Below, one piece after another: positions 9,280 to 18,478 of a stretch of 64,000 nt of DNA. This stretch comes from Niallia taxi. GTDB taxonomy: Bacteria; Bacillota; Bacilli; Bacillales; Cytobacillaceae. Positions within the stretch are counted from its first letter, which is position 1; the number at the start of each line of letters is the position of its first letter. The stretch is from positions 915,233 to 979,232 of the forward strand of contig NZ_RZTZ01000001.1 in assembly GCF_004005475.1 (NCBI RefSeq). The letters run 5' to 3'. The position numbers were made by a program, and so were the translations under genes. Below the pieces are notes generated by a model. That model had not been told where the DNA came from, searched no databases, and saw only the letters and a list, made by a program, of their open reading frames with translations.

Positions 9280-9534
9280 TTATGCTGTTTTGCGCATTTT
9301 CCTTAAGATTAAGCTTAATACAAATACTAAGATAACAGCTCCAATGATACTTGGAATGATCGCAAAGTCAGCAAGTGATGGACCCCAATCTCCAAGAATT
9401 AATGAACCAAGCCACGCACCTACAAAACCAGCGATAATGTTACCGATAATACCACCTGGTACGTCTCTGCCTACAATGATACCTGCAAGCCAACCGATAA
9501 TTCCACCTATAATTAATGACCATAGAAAGCCCAT
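9280..9534 (-). CDS. GlsB/YeaQ/YmgE-family stress membrane protein
   Basis: This 84-residue, very hydrophobic protein has three glycine-rich helices (GGIIGWLAGIIVGRDVPGG) diagnostic of the GlsB/YeaQ/YmgE (transglycosylase-associated) family. These proteins sit in the cytoplasmic membrane and are often induced by general stress. The start chosen is ATG 9534, eight bases after AAGGAG; an upstream GTG at 9543 lies inside that SD. Biochemical role unknown. Confidence 0.85.
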   Translation of the reverse strand: MGFLWSLIIGGIIGWLAGIIVGRDVPGGIIGNIIAGFVGAWLGSLILGDWGPSLADFAIIPSIIGAVILVFVLSLILRKMRKTA

Positions 9535-9689
9535 GTAAAACACTCCTTTTATAATTCCATTTTTGTTAAAAATAAATAATGCAATAGCAAAGGGTTAATA
9601 AGCTGCAGCTAATCTGTAATTTCTTTTGCTATTTGCTTGTACTCTATATTTACCACAGGAATCTATTTTTAAACCTTGCTTTTTAAAAC

Positions 9690-9724
9690 AAAAAAAAATG
9701 CAAGCCATCCTTTGATGGCTTGCA
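9690..9724 (-). terminator. Terminator of the aldo/keto reductase gene
   Basis: TGCAAGCCATC / GATGGCTTGCA with a four-base loop, followed on the minus strand by a long T-run. Confidence 0.85.
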
Positions 9725-9737
9725 CTCATATTTACAT

Positions 9738-10562
9738 TTAAAATAGTAATTTATCTGGATCTTGCCCAATCCGTTCATTCATATTAAGACTGTCGATTAA
9801 GTTCATTTCCTCCATACTTAGCCGAAAATCAAAAATACTTGCATTTTCTACAAGCCGCTTTTTTGAGGATGTTTTAGGAATAATAATAATATCATTTTGA
9901 ATATGCCATCTTAATATGATTTGTGCAGGTGTTCTAGTGTGCTTTTTGGCAATATAATTGATTGTCGGTTCATTCAACAGCCTGCCGTTGGCTAATGGTG
10001 ACCATGCTTCCACCTTAATGTCCATTCTTTTACAATACTCTCTCAAGCTCTCAGATGTTAGACGAGGATGAAGTTCAATCTGATTAACAACAGGCTTCTC
10101 ATTGCTTGCTGACATTAGTGTTTTTAAATGATGCTCTTTAAAGTTGCTGACACCGATTGCCTTAACAAGTCCTTCATCATACAGACGTTCAAGCGCCTTC
10201 CATGTTTCTACATATTTATCCTTTCCAGGCCAATGAATTAAATATAAATCAACATAATTCAAATCAAGCCTCTGTAAGCTTGCTTCAAATGCTTTTAAAG
10301 CCTTATCATAACCGTGATCATCATTCCAGAGCTTTGTTGTAACAAAAACGTCACTTCTGTAGACAGCGCTTTCTTTTATTCCTTCGCCTACCTCTTTTTC
10401 ATTATTATAGAAGGAAGCTGTATCAATCGAACGATATCCAAGCTCAAGGGCAGCTTTTACTGTTTCTGCTGTTGTTCTTCCTCCGTCTGCGCTGTAAGTA
10501 CCAAGGCCGAGAATAGGTATTTCTGTTCCATTATGCAGTTTTAACTTATGATGGATGTTCAT
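9738..10562 (-). CDS. Aldo/keto reductase
   Basis: About 274 residues, the usual length for bacterial NADPH-dependent aldo/keto reductases. The catalytic tetrad is visible: Asp and Tyr in SIDTASFYNNE, Lys in VTTKLWNDD, His in YLIHWPGK. The cofactor segment IIPKTSSKKRL is near the C terminus. The start at ATG 10562 is 6 bases after GGAGG; ATG 10565 is too close. It is separated from the upstream SDR gene by a hairpin, so it may be partly independent. Substrate (aldehyde or ketone) is unknown; similar to B. subtilis YtbE/YvgN types. Confidence 0.85.
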   Translation of the reverse strand: MNIHHKLKLHNGTEIPILGLGTYSADGGRTTAETVKAALELGYRSIDTASFYNNEKEVGEGIKESAVYRSDVFVTTKLWNDDHGYDKALKAFEASLQRLDLNYVDLYLIHWPGKDKYVETWKALERLYDEGLVKAIGVSNFKEHHLKTLMSASNEKPVVNQIELHPRLTSESLREYCKRMDIKVEAWSPLANGRLLNEPTINYIAKKHTRTPAQIILRWHIQNDIIIIPKTSSKKRLVENASIFDFRLSMEEMNLIDSLNMNERIGQDPDKLLF

Positions 10563-10591
10563 CATACACCTCCGAACGCGAAATGACGAAA

Positions 10592-10621
10592 TAAAAATTT
10601 TGCAGCAAATCAATTGCTGCA
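10592..10621 (-). terminator. Probable terminator between SDR and aldo/keto reductase genes
   Basis: TGCAGCAA / TTGCTGCA hairpin, then AAAATTTTT on the minus strand; the T-run is a little displaced. Confidence 0.6.
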
Positions 10622-10645
10622 TTATCCAGTTACTACCTATATGTA

Positions 10646-11485
10646 TTATTTTTTTAAATTATATAGAACAATTTTTTCCCACCAATTCCACGGTAAACAC
10701 GCTTTAAGGAAGATAGTCATTCCCACTCCTTTACCGAGCTTATAGCGCAGCTTTGGCTTTTTTGCTTCAGCTATAAAGACTATTTTTTTCGCTACCTCTA
10801 ACGGATCTCCATAATTATGTTCATTTTTTTGCAAGTATTGCTCCACGCTTTTCATTTGCGGGGCATAGGGGGAATTTTCTTGAATTGATTTTTCCGTAAT
10901 TCTCTTACCGTCCGTCCAAATACTTGTCTTGTAGGATCCTGGCTCTACTAATGTGACATAAATAGAGAATGGCAGCAGCTCTAATCTAAGCGACTCACTA
11001 AAGCCTTCAAGCGCAAATTTAGAGGAAACATACGGACTTAAACCAGGAAACCCTATCTGGCCGCTTATGCTGCTCATCATAATGATTTTTCCGCTTCTTC
11101 TGTTTCTCATTAACGGAAGGAAGGCTTGTGTCACTGCAATTGCTCCGAAAAAGTTAGTCTCCAGCTGTTCCCGATATTCGACGACTGGTATTTCTTCGGC
11201 AAAACCAGCACCAGCATAGCCGGCGTTGTTGACAAGAATATCAAGCCTGCCCTTTGCTTCGACTTTTTCCGCTAATGCAGCAATAGACTTAGCACAGGTT
11301 ACGTCAAGAGTCTCCAAAGTAATGTTATCCTGCAGTTTAAGCTTTGTTGCTTCCTTTAAAAGCCTTGCCCCTTTTTGCCTATTACGGACTGCAGCTATTA
11401 CTTTATAACCCTTTTCAGCAAATTCCAATGCAGTTAAATAACCAAAACCACTGCTTGCACCAGTTATTAAAACAACCTTCTCCAT
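10646..11485 (-). CDS. Short-chain dehydrogenase/reductase
   Basis: About 279 residues with a Rossmann fold. It carries the NAD(P)-binding TGASSGFG motif near the N terminus, NNAGYAG, a catalytic Ser in MMSSISG, and Tyr/Lys in YVSSK. This is a classical SDR oxidoreductase. The start at ATG 11485 follows GGGGTG; an upstream ATG at 11506 has no SD. A basic, hydrophobic C-terminal tail (MTIFLKACLPWNWW) could touch the membrane. Substrate unknown. Confidence 0.85.
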   Translation of the reverse strand: MEKVVLITGASSGFGYLTALEFAEKGYKVIAAVRNRQKGARLLKEATKLKLQDNITLETLDVTCAKSIAALAEKVEAKGRLDILVNNAGYAGAGFAEEIPVVEYREQLETNFFGAIAVTQAFLPLMRNRRSGKIIMMSSISGQIGFPGLSPYVSSKFALEGFSESLRLELLPFSIYVTLVEPGSYKTSIWTDGKRITEKSIQENSPYAPQMKSVEQYLQKNEHNYGDPLEVAKKIVFIAEAKKPKLRYKLGKGVGMTIFLKACLPWNWWEKIVLYNLKK

Positions 11486-11815
11486 CACCTTCACCCCACT
11501 ATCCATTTTTCTGTTTTTATGACTAATATCATATCATTTTCCAACATATCACTCACTCTTTTAGCAAATAATAAAGCATATATATTAAGCAAAAACCTGC
11601 TGCATTTATGATAGAAATAGGTGAAAACAGGGAAGGTTATTGTAAAGGCAGTTTTAAGAATGTAAATTGCAAAAGATGGTATTTTATAGTTTCAGTAAAC
11701 CAATTATTAAGATTTTGTAAATTTTTCGCCGAAATACTTTAAGAATCGACAAATTTCCTATAAACTATGTAAGGCTTGACAAATTTGGGGTCTAAATTAA
11801 TTTGGGGGTAACAAA
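11486..11815. other. 330-bp AT-rich intergenic region with divergent promoters
   Basis: This region separates the SDR gene (-) from the ykaA-pit pair (+). A TTGACA hexamer at about 11778 could be a -35 element for ykaA, but no good -10 stands at the right distance. I see no RNA gene, repeat or small gene. Confidence 0.4.
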
Positions 11816-12433
11816 ATGGTTTTCAAAAAACAAGATAAATTCGCTGTACTTTTAAATAACATTGCAACGAACTTAAAGGAAGGCGCTGACTACTTCGCAG
11901 ATTTCAAAATCAGCAACGTAACTGATTTAAAGACGTTTTCCGAAACCATGAAAGAAATTGAAACAAAAGGTGATACATACATCCATGATGTAATTACTGA
12001 ATTAAATAAAGCTTTCATCACTCCGATTGAACGAGAAGATATTCTGGCGTTATCCATGAGCATGGATGATGTTTTGGATGGTCTTGAGCACAGCGCAGCA
12101 TTATTCGAAATGTACAATATTACAACTGCTGACGAATTCATGAACCGTTTTGCAGAAGCAATTAAAAGCTGTGGAGTTGAAATCCAAAAATCAGTTGAAC
12201 TTCTGTCTACGAAGAAGCTGCCAAAAATCAGAGAATACGCTATCCGTATTAAAGATACAGAATCTAAATGTGACGGCATCCTTCGCCAATCAATCAAGCA
12301 TTTGTTCTCAGTGGAAAAAGATCCAATTCGCATTATTCAATACAAAGAAATTTACGAAAACCTGGAAGACGTTGCTGATTACTGTCAAAACGTTGCCAAC
12401 ACACTTGAAAGCATCATAATGAAGAATGCGTAA
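11816..12433 (+). CDS. ykaA: DUF47/PhoU-like protein YkaA
   Basis: This 205-residue, all-helical protein has no membrane segment. The sequence (helical repeats ending in CQNVANTLESIIMK) matches the DUF47 family, which resembles PhoU and is routinely encoded with Pit transporters. It presumably controls phosphate flux through Pit at the cytoplasmic face. SD GGGGG lies before the ATG. The pit gene begins 16 bp downstream, with its SD overlapping this stop codon. Confidence 0.85.
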   Translation: MVFKKQDKFAVLLNNIATNLKEGADYFADFKISNVTDLKTFSETMKEIETKGDTYIHDVITELNKAFITPIEREDILALSMSMDDVLDGLEHSAALFEMYNITTADEFMNRFAEAIKSCGVEIQKSVELLSTKKLPKIREYAIRIKDTESKCDGILRQSIKHLFSVEKDPIRIIQYKEIYENLEDVADYCQNVANTLESIIMKNA

Positions 12434-12449
12434 GGAGTCCTAAACAAAA

Positions 12450-13448
12450 ATGGATATGATTTTATTTGTAACAATTCTAATCGTCTTTTTTGCTTTGGCA
12501 TTTGACTTCATTAACGGCTTCCATGATACAGCAAACGCAATTGCTACATCTGTATCAACTAAAGCCTTAAAGCCAAGGCATGCCATCATTTTGGCTGCAA
12601 TCATGAACTTTGTTGGTGCCATGACCTTTACAGGTGTGGCAAAAACCATTACAAAGGATATCGTTGACCCATTCACATTGGCTAATGGTTCGACAGTTAT
12701 TTTGGCAGCATTAATCTCTGCTATTTTCTGGAATCTTTTGACATGGTATTTCGGGATACCGAGCAGTTCTTCTCATGCCATTATCGGTTCAATTGCCGGA
12801 GCTGCTATTGCCGCTTCTGGCTTCGAAGCTCTTAACTATGCTGGCTTCATGAAAATAATTGAAGCTTTAATCCTTTCGCCAATTATTGCTTTTGTTATTG
12901 GTTACATTGTTTATACACTGTTCAAGATTTTCTTTAAAGATTTAAACTTAACAAAAACAAACCGCAGATTCCGTTATTTCCAAATTTTCACTGCGGCATT
13001 GCAATCATATACACATGGTACAAACGATGCTCAAAAAGCAATGGGTATTATTACAATGGCCCTTATTGCAAACGGCTATTTAACAACAAGTGATATTCCT
13101 CATTGGGTTCAATTTGCCTGTGCGGCAGCAATGGGTCTTGGAACATCTGTCGGTGGCTGGAGAATCATTAAAACAGTTGGCGGAAACATCATGAAAATCC
13201 GCCCTGTAAACGGGGTTGCTGCAGACATAACTGGTGCAATGATTATCTTCGGTGCAACATACATTCACCTACCTGTCAGCACAACACATGTTATCTCTTC
13301 CTCTATTCTTGGAGTTGGTGCATCACACCGTCTAAAAGGGGTTAAATGGGGTACAGCACAAAGAATGCTGATTACTTGGGTAATTACACTTCCTATCTCC
13401 GCAACTGTTGCGGCATTAGTATATTATATACTGAATCTGTTCCTATAA
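12450..13448 (+). CDS. pit: Inorganic phosphate (PiT-family) transporter
   Basis: This 332-residue membrane protein has about 10 helices. Both PiT signatures are present, in inverted halves: GFHDTANAIATSV near residue 25 and YTHGTNDAQKAMG near residue 190. It imports phosphate as a metal-phosphate or with protons. The ykaA-pit order is as in B. subtilis. It ends at a terminator shared with the LacI gene. Confidence 0.9.
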   Translation: MDMILFVTILIVFFALAFDFINGFHDTANAIATSVSTKALKPRHAIILAAIMNFVGAMTFTGVAKTITKDIVDPFTLANGSTVILAALISAIFWNLLTWYFGIPSSSSHAIIGSIAGAAIAASGFEALNYAGFMKIIEALILSPIIAFVIGYIVYTLFKIFFKDLNLTKTNRRFRYFQIFTAALQSYTHGTNDAQKAMGIITMALIANGYLTTSDIPHWVQFACAAAMGLGTSVGGWRIIKTVGGNIMKIRPVNGVAADITGAMIIFGATYIHLPVSTTHVISSSILGVGASHRLKGVKWGTAQRMLITWVITLPISATVAALVYYILNLFL

Positions 13449-13477
13449 AAAAAGGGGTCCTATTGGACCTCTTTTTT
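13447..13477. terminator. Bidirectional terminator between pit and lacI-type gene
   Basis: AAAAAAAGGGGTCC / GGACCTCTTTTTT with loop TATT. Confidence 0.8.
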
Positions 13478-14448
13478 CATACAGTGGAACGGATGACTAG
13501 CTTTGCCTTTAGCTCAATTGGAGTTTCCTGCTTCTTCTCCTGAAGCTGCTGAAAAAGCTGAAAGGAACGCCTCCCCATCTCGACAATTGGAAGATCCATT
13601 GTTGTCAGCTCAAGAGCTTCTGAAATTGGATGATTATCATAGCTCAACAATGCTAAATCCTCTGGAATATTAAGCTTGTGCCGCCTCGCTTCTGTCATTA
13701 TACCAGCAGCTACCTGGTCACTCGTTACAAGCAGTGCATTTGGTCTATCCTCTAATTCTAAAAATTCCTTAACGACTCTTTTTCCATCCTCTATCGTCAA
13801 ACAGCTGTCAAACACCCACTCTTTAGCAACATGCAAACCTAGCTCAGCTAAGCCTTCATAAAAAGCCTTTTCTCTTAGCTTGCTGTTTAAGCTTTTCGCT
13901 CTGTTAACACAATAGCCAATTTTTTTGTATCCATTCTCATGGAGAAAATCAATACCTTGTCTAAAGGCGCTGTAATGGTCAATATAAACTGCTGCAATAT
14001 TTTTTTCTGCAACCTTCTCACAAACAATGATTGGATGCTCTTCTGCATATTTGCGGATAATGTCCATATTTGCAGTGTGGGAACAGATAATCATGCCATC
14101 CACCTGCTTGCTTTTTAACTTCTCGAGCGCTTCCATTTCTTTTTTCTCATCATAATTAGTCTGAAAAAGATTGATACTGTAATTATTCTTTAAGGCTGCC
14201 TCTCCAATGCCTTCTAAAAGGTTTCCATAATAAGGAACTGCAATATAAGGCACCATAACACCAATCATGCTTGTCTTGCCACGGGAAAGGTGAACAGCAT
14301 TTAAATTTTGACTGTAATTTAATTTATTTATCGTCTCAAGGACTGCTTTTCTTTTGTCTTCTTTTACATAAGGATGGTTATTTAACACACGAGATACGGT
14401 TGTAACAGACACTCCTGATAATTCTGCGATTTTTTTTATATTTCCCAT
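13477..14448 (-). CDS. LacI/GalR-family transcriptional regulator
   Basis: About 323 residues. The N-terminal helix-turn-helix and hinge (IKKIAELSGVSVTTVSRVLN) are canonical, followed by a periplasmic-binding-protein-like effector domain (GVMVPYIAVPYYGNL... ALLSYDNHP). The start is placed at ATG 14448, where LacI proteins normally begin; further upstream codons would add a basic tail. Its effector is probably a sugar, but no sugar genes are adjacent; the divergent neighbour is a YitT protein. It may regulate itself (see the operator at 14493-14528). Confidence 0.85.
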   Translation of the reverse strand: MGNIKKIAELSGVSVTTVSRVLNNHPYVKEDKRKAVLETINKLNYSQNLNAVHLSRGKTSMIGVMVPYIAVPYYGNLLEGIGEAALKNNYSINLFQTNYDEKKEMEALEKLKSKQVDGMIICSHTANMDIIRKYAEEHPIIVCEKVAEKNIAAVYIDHYSAFRQGIDFLHENGYKKIGYCVNRAKSLNSKLREKAFYEGLAELGLHVAKEWVFDSCLTIEDGKRVVKEFLELEDRPNALLVTSDQVAAGIMTEARRHKLNIPEDLALLSYDNHPISEALELTTMDLPIVEMGRRSFQLFQQLQEKKQETPIELKAKLVIRSTV

Positions 14449-14492
14449 TCGCCCTCTTACTCCCATACGTTTTTGTCTTAATGGTTTCCTAT

Positions 14493-14528
14493 AAAATACC
14501 AAGCATCACCAAAATTATCAATGGTGAT
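14493..14528 (-). promoter_or_regulatory. Putative promoter and operator of the LacI-type gene
   Basis: On the minus strand TTGATA (14521-14516), a 17-base spacer and TATTTT (14498-14493) form a sigma-A-like promoter. An inverted repeat ATCACCA-N10-TGGTGAT (14505-14528) straddles the -35, a natural position for repression. Confidence 0.45.
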
Positions 14529-14630
14529 TTTGAAGTGTTTCCTAACTTGTACCAAATTCTCCTTCTATTTTAGTTAACTTGTCCATATAAATGTACTAAT
14601 CAGTTTGGACTTAGTTAGGGTGATTGTTTA

Positions 14631-15203
14631 ATGTCTGAAAAAATCAGCGCTATATTAATTGGAAGTCTTCTTATCGGCATTGGTGTAAATGGCTTTTTAG
14701 TTCCCCATCATCTTCTTGATGGTGGCCTTATTGGAATAGGACTCATCCTTCATTACCATTATGATATCCCGACAGGCTTGTCGATGATTCTAGTCAGCAT
14801 ACCAATTTATATCATCATTTGGTTTTACAATAAGCGATATATAGCCTATGGATTACTAGGTTTTTTAATTTCATCTGGTATGATTGATGTATTTTCTTTT
14901 ATGCGTGAAACATTCTCTACTAATATTATCATAAGCTCTGTTATTGGCGGGAGTATCATTGGCATCGGCATTGGGATAATGCTCCGGTTTGATACGAGTA
15001 CAGGCGGTACCGATATGCTTGCACAAATGCTCGCAAACATTTTCAGATTTCCTGTAGGCATCATTATCTTTATTATAGATGGACTCGTCTTATTAGGCGG
15101 ATTAAAGATCGTTGGACTCTCTGTTTTAGCTGCTTCGTTTTTAACGATCATATCTGTCGCCATCTTCACAACATTACTTACGAAAAAAATAGCCTCTGCA
15201 TAA
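14631..15203 (+). CDS. YitT/YczE-type membrane protein, membrane domain only
   Basis: This 190-residue protein has five to six hydrophobic helices and contains the glycine-rich family stretch MLRFDTSTGGTDML. Compared with the 300-residue YitT protein at 477-1379 it lacks the soluble C-terminal domain, ending just after the membrane part (LLTKKIASA). The termination is natural (no frameshift seen) and a terminator follows. SD is weak (AGGGTGATTG). Function unknown. Confidence 0.75.
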   Translation: MSEKISAILIGSLLIGIGVNGFLVPHHLLDGGLIGIGLILHYHYDIPTGLSMILVSIPIYIIIWFYNKRYIAYGLLGFLISSGMIDVFSFMRETFSTNIIISSVIGGSIIGIGIGIMLRFDTSTGGTDMLAQMLANIFRFPVGIIIFIIDGLVLLGGLKIVGLSVLAASFLTIISVAIFTTLLTKKIASA

Positions 15204-15240
15204 AAATGCTGCACTCCAATTAACGGAGTGCAGCATTTTT
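15202..15240. terminator. Bidirectional terminator ending the exopolysaccharide operon
   Basis: AAAAATGCTGCACTCC / GGAGTGCAGCATTTTT, perfect 16-bp arms. Confidence 0.9.
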
Positions 15241-15241
15241 A

Positions 15242-18106
15242 CTATTCTTGCTCTTCTGGAATTAAAACCTGCCCAATCTTGCCCATTTTCAGTAATGTTT
15301 GCAGGATGGACCGGGAAAGCTGGCTTGGCGGATATGGTTTTACTAAATAGTCATTTGCGCCTAGTGCTATCCCTTTTTCCTTTTCATCTAATGCAGTGGA
15401 AACAACAATGGGGATATTTTTCATATTCTCTGAGTTCTTCATTGCCTTCATAATATCCCAGCCATCCATTTTGTTGTCCTCTAGCATGATGTCAAGAACG
15501 AGGGCATCCGGCTGCACCTCCTCCATCTTCTTCAGTCCTTCTATGCCATTTTTTGAATAGAAGACATGGAAGTCGCTTTCCTGCAGTTCTTGAATAATAA
15601 GCTCTGCCAAGCTGTAGTCATCTTCCACTACCATTACCTTATAACGGACCTTTTCGTCTGCACTTACATCCTTTGTAGATGTCTCCATATTCCACTCGAC
15701 ACTCGGGAAGCTCATGATGAATGTGCTGCCATTGCCATATACGGAATTAATCGTTATATCTCCTTCATGTGCTAACATGATTTCCTTCACAATCGCTAAT
15801 CCCAAACCAGTTCCGCCAATTTTACGACGGTCTGAATTATCTATTCTATAAAACTTTGTAAACAGTTTATCAAGTGCTGTTTCTGGGATTCCCAAGCCTT
15901 GGTCCTTCACAGCAACCTTCAGGTATCCAGCCTCTTGATAGATGCTGATATCTATATTACCGCCGTCAGGTGAATATTTGATAGCATTATTAATAATATT
16001 TGTGAACGCCTGCTCAACTTTTGATCTGTCACCAAGGATAAACCTGTTCTTTTGTGAGTTATGAATATTAATCTGATGTTTTGTAATATTAACCTCTTGG
16101 TTTTCAACAACTCTTTCTAAGATTGGAAGCAATTCAATATATTTTTTCTCATATGTCTGTTTGCCTGCTTCCATTCGTTGAACATCAAGGAAGTCATTAA
16201 TTAAAGAGGTTAATCTTTTTGTTTCTCCATAGATTGTGTTCAAATACTTTTTCTGTCTTTCAGGCTTCAAATCACGGTTTATTATTAGCTCTGTAAAGCC
16301 GAGTATACTTGCAAGCGGTGTACGAAGCTCATGACTAACAGTGCTGACAAACTCAGACTTCATTTTGTCCACTTCATATTCCATCGTGATGTCTCTGTAG
16401 ACGAAAACAGTCCCGAATTTTTCGTCCCCTCTGTATAAATGCTCACTATATACTTTGACTATCTTATCTTCCCTCAATTTATAAATGAATGAATCTGTTT
16501 GAGAATCCTCCATCGACTGTTTGATATAGGCAATTAATGCATCTGTATCCTCCAGATTTTCTCGCAGCTGTCCTGTCCATTCCTGCCACTTCTGCCCGCC
16601 AAGAATCTCTAGCTCGCCCTTATCAGACATAATTTCATAAAACTTGCTGTTCGCATGAATAATATCACCTTTCGTGCTCACTAATTGGATGCCTTCTTGG
16701 ACGTTGTTAAGAATATCCCTGTTCAAGATTCTATCCTTTTCTGTTTGTTCGAATAAATGAATCTTATCTAATGAAATTCCAATTTGTTTTGCCAAAGCAA
16801 TAAACTCTTCCATTTCCAATTCCGTGAAGCCACAGGCAAATCTGCTAAGCATCATAATCGCTGAAATATCGCCAGAAGCTGCTAAAATCGGCACATAAAG
16901 ATCATGTACTCTTCCTGTTTCAAGATGGTAGCCTTTTTCAGACAGATGCAAATCCCTTACGATTGTAAAAGGTGATTTTTCCAATTCAAGGCGATGAAAC
17001 ATCCCCGTATAAAGATGTCTTGTAAATTGCTCTGCTCCTTCATTTGAAATACCGTATGCTGCAAAGGCACTGCTTTCAACCTCTATAATAATTCCTCTGT
17101 CAGCACGAACAACGTCACACATATTTACAATGATCCTCTCAAGCACCTCCTGTTTATCAAGAGAGCTTGATAGACCATTAATAAACCTATTTCTGCGCAT
17201 TAATGCATCTTCATTTAGCTGCACGGTCTCAAGTACCTTTTCTAATTCAAATTGCTGTGCCTGCAGTTCATCCTGCTGTGCCTGCAGCTCTTCATTTTGG
17301 GCAAGTAAATCTTGTTCTTTTTCTTGAATGCTTACATACATCTGTTCAAATGCAATCGACAATGTCGCCAATTCATCTTCCCGGTTTTTAACAAGTGTAA
17401 TTTCTGCTTCATTCCCTTTGGCTACTTCATTTGCTGTAAGTGCAAAATCAGTTAATGGTTTGCCAATTCTCCTTACCATCATTCTGCCGAGAAGTAACAC
17501 TATTGCTAAAACGATCATGATATATACAAGAAAAGCGACTTGCAGCATGGCAATATGACTTGTAAGCTTACTTACTTCATCAGTCAGCGACTTAGATACC
17601 GATTGAAGATAACTTGTTTGCAATTGTTGAAAGGTATTAATTCTATCTGTTGCACCATTATTGGCAATGGAAGCAACAGCATCCTTATCACCAGACTCAA
17701 AGTAAGCAATTGCTTCGGGCATAGCTTCATCAAAGTAAAAATGGTAAAAGGACGAAAGTTCTGTTGAAAAACGAATATCCTCCTCAGATATCACCATTTT
17801 ATCTAATTCATTGATCAGCTTTCTAATATCAGCTTGCTGACTTAATGCTGACTCCTTTAAATTCTCGTTATTATAGGCAAAATACCCTCTGATATTAAAC
17901 ATTGCGCTATTCAGCTTTGTTTCAATCTCTCTTACCGTTGCCTGCTTTTCAACAAGCTCTTTGCGGTTATCAACAAATTCATTGTTAACAGAGTCCTGTA
18001 AAAAAACTAATACAAGCCCTCCTAATATAAACAATAGAATGAAAAAGCATATTAAGGCCATAAATTGCCTTGATATGCTTTTTCTAATATAGGAATTAAT
18101 CTTCAT
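15242..18106 (-). CDS. Hybrid sensor histidine kinase with C-terminal receiver
   Basis: About 954 residues. Order: TM helix (~15-37), extracytoplasmic four-helix sensor (~40-185), TM (~188-210), HAMP (~210-262), coiled coil rich in Q/E/L (~262-300), GAF (~315-450), PAS (~460-575), HisKA with phospho-accepting His at ~592 (VSHELRTPLA), HATPase (~690-803; N box INNAIKYSPDGG, GTGLGLAIV), receiver (~823-940; Asp ~872 in VLDIML, Lys ~923). It should autophosphorylate and pass phosphate to its own receiver, then perhaps to an Hpt. Start ATG 18106 has GGGGAT eight bases upstream and overlaps the preceding gene by 11 bases. Last gene of the six-gene operon. Confidence 0.9.
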   Translation of the reverse strand: MKINSYIRKSISRQFMALICFFILLFILGGLVLVFLQDSVNNEFVDNRKELVEKQATVREIETKLNSAMFNIRGYFAYNNENLKESALSQQADIRKLINELDKMVISEEDIRFSTELSSFYHFYFDEAMPEAIAYFESGDKDAVASIANNGATDRINTFQQLQTSYLQSVSKSLTDEVSKLTSHIAMLQVAFLVYIMIVLAIVLLLGRMMVRRIGKPLTDFALTANEVAKGNEAEITLVKNREDELATLSIAFEQMYVSIQEKEQDLLAQNEELQAQQDELQAQQFELEKVLETVQLNEDALMRRNRFINGLSSSLDKQEVLERIIVNMCDVVRADRGIIIEVESSAFAAYGISNEGAEQFTRHLYTGMFHRLELEKSPFTIVRDLHLSEKGYHLETGRVHDLYVPILAASGDISAIMMLSRFACGFTELEMEEFIALAKQIGISLDKIHLFEQTEKDRILNRDILNNVQEGIQLVSTKGDIIHANSKFYEIMSDKGELEILGGQKWQEWTGQLRENLEDTDALIAYIKQSMEDSQTDSFIYKLREDKIVKVYSEHLYRGDEKFGTVFVYRDITMEYEVDKMKSEFVSTVSHELRTPLASILGFTELIINRDLKPERQKKYLNTIYGETKRLTSLINDFLDVQRMEAGKQTYEKKYIELLPILERVVENQEVNITKHQINIHNSQKNRFILGDRSKVEQAFTNIINNAIKYSPDGGNIDISIYQEAGYLKVAVKDQGLGIPETALDKLFTKFYRIDNSDRRKIGGTGLGLAIVKEIMLAHEGDITINSVYGNGSTFIMSFPSVEWNMETSTKDVSADEKVRYKVMVVEDDYSLAELIIQELQESDFHVFYSKNGIEGLKKMEEVQPDALVLDIMLEDNKMDGWDIMKAMKNSENMKNIPIVVSTALDEKEKGIALGANDYLVKPYPPSQLSRSILQTLLKMGKIGQVLIPEEQE

Positions 18107-18464
18107 CAAGAATATCCCCTACTTTGTCTAGTAATGCAAGCGGACTAAAGGGCTTCGCCATAAAGTAATCTGCCCCGACTTCTAATATATAATTTTGTTC
18201 CGATGCTTGATTTTTTGCTGACAGCATTAATATTTTCAAATGCTTCTTTGCATCATTAGCCCTGACCTTTTGGATTACTTCCAACCCAGTCATAATTGGC
18301 ATCATATAATCTAATATAATTAAGTCATAGTCATGCTTTTCAATCAGCTGGAGGGCCTCTTCTCCATCTGGCGCTTCATCAACGGTATAATCTTCATCTT
18401 CAAGTGTGTCTACTATTAACATTCTCAAAACATCTTCATCTTCAGCCAACAATATTCTCTTCAT
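18096..18464 (-). CDS. Single-domain (CheY-like) response regulator
   Basis: This 122-residue stand-alone receiver has its acidic pocket in LAEDED, the phospho-Asp in LIILDYMMP (about residue 53), a Ser in LMLSAK and a Lys in MAKPF. There is no output domain, so it acts by protein contact or phosphotransfer. Start ATG follows GGGGAGAGAG. It lies 14 bp after the glycosidase-like gene and overlaps the hybrid kinase gene, suggesting they signal together. Confidence 0.9.
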   Translation of the reverse strand: MKRILLAEDEDVLRMLIVDTLEDEDYTVDEAPDGEEALQLIEKHDYDLIILDYMMPIMTGLEVIQKVRANDAKKHLKILMLSAKNQASEQNYILEVGADYFMAKPFSPLALLDKVGDILDED

Positions 18465-18478
18465 GTTTTCTCTCTCCC

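Noticed and set aside
14631..15203. Frameshifted or truncated YitT gene
   Set aside because: The frame ends cleanly at a terminator and no DUF2179-like sequence follows, so it is a natural short form.
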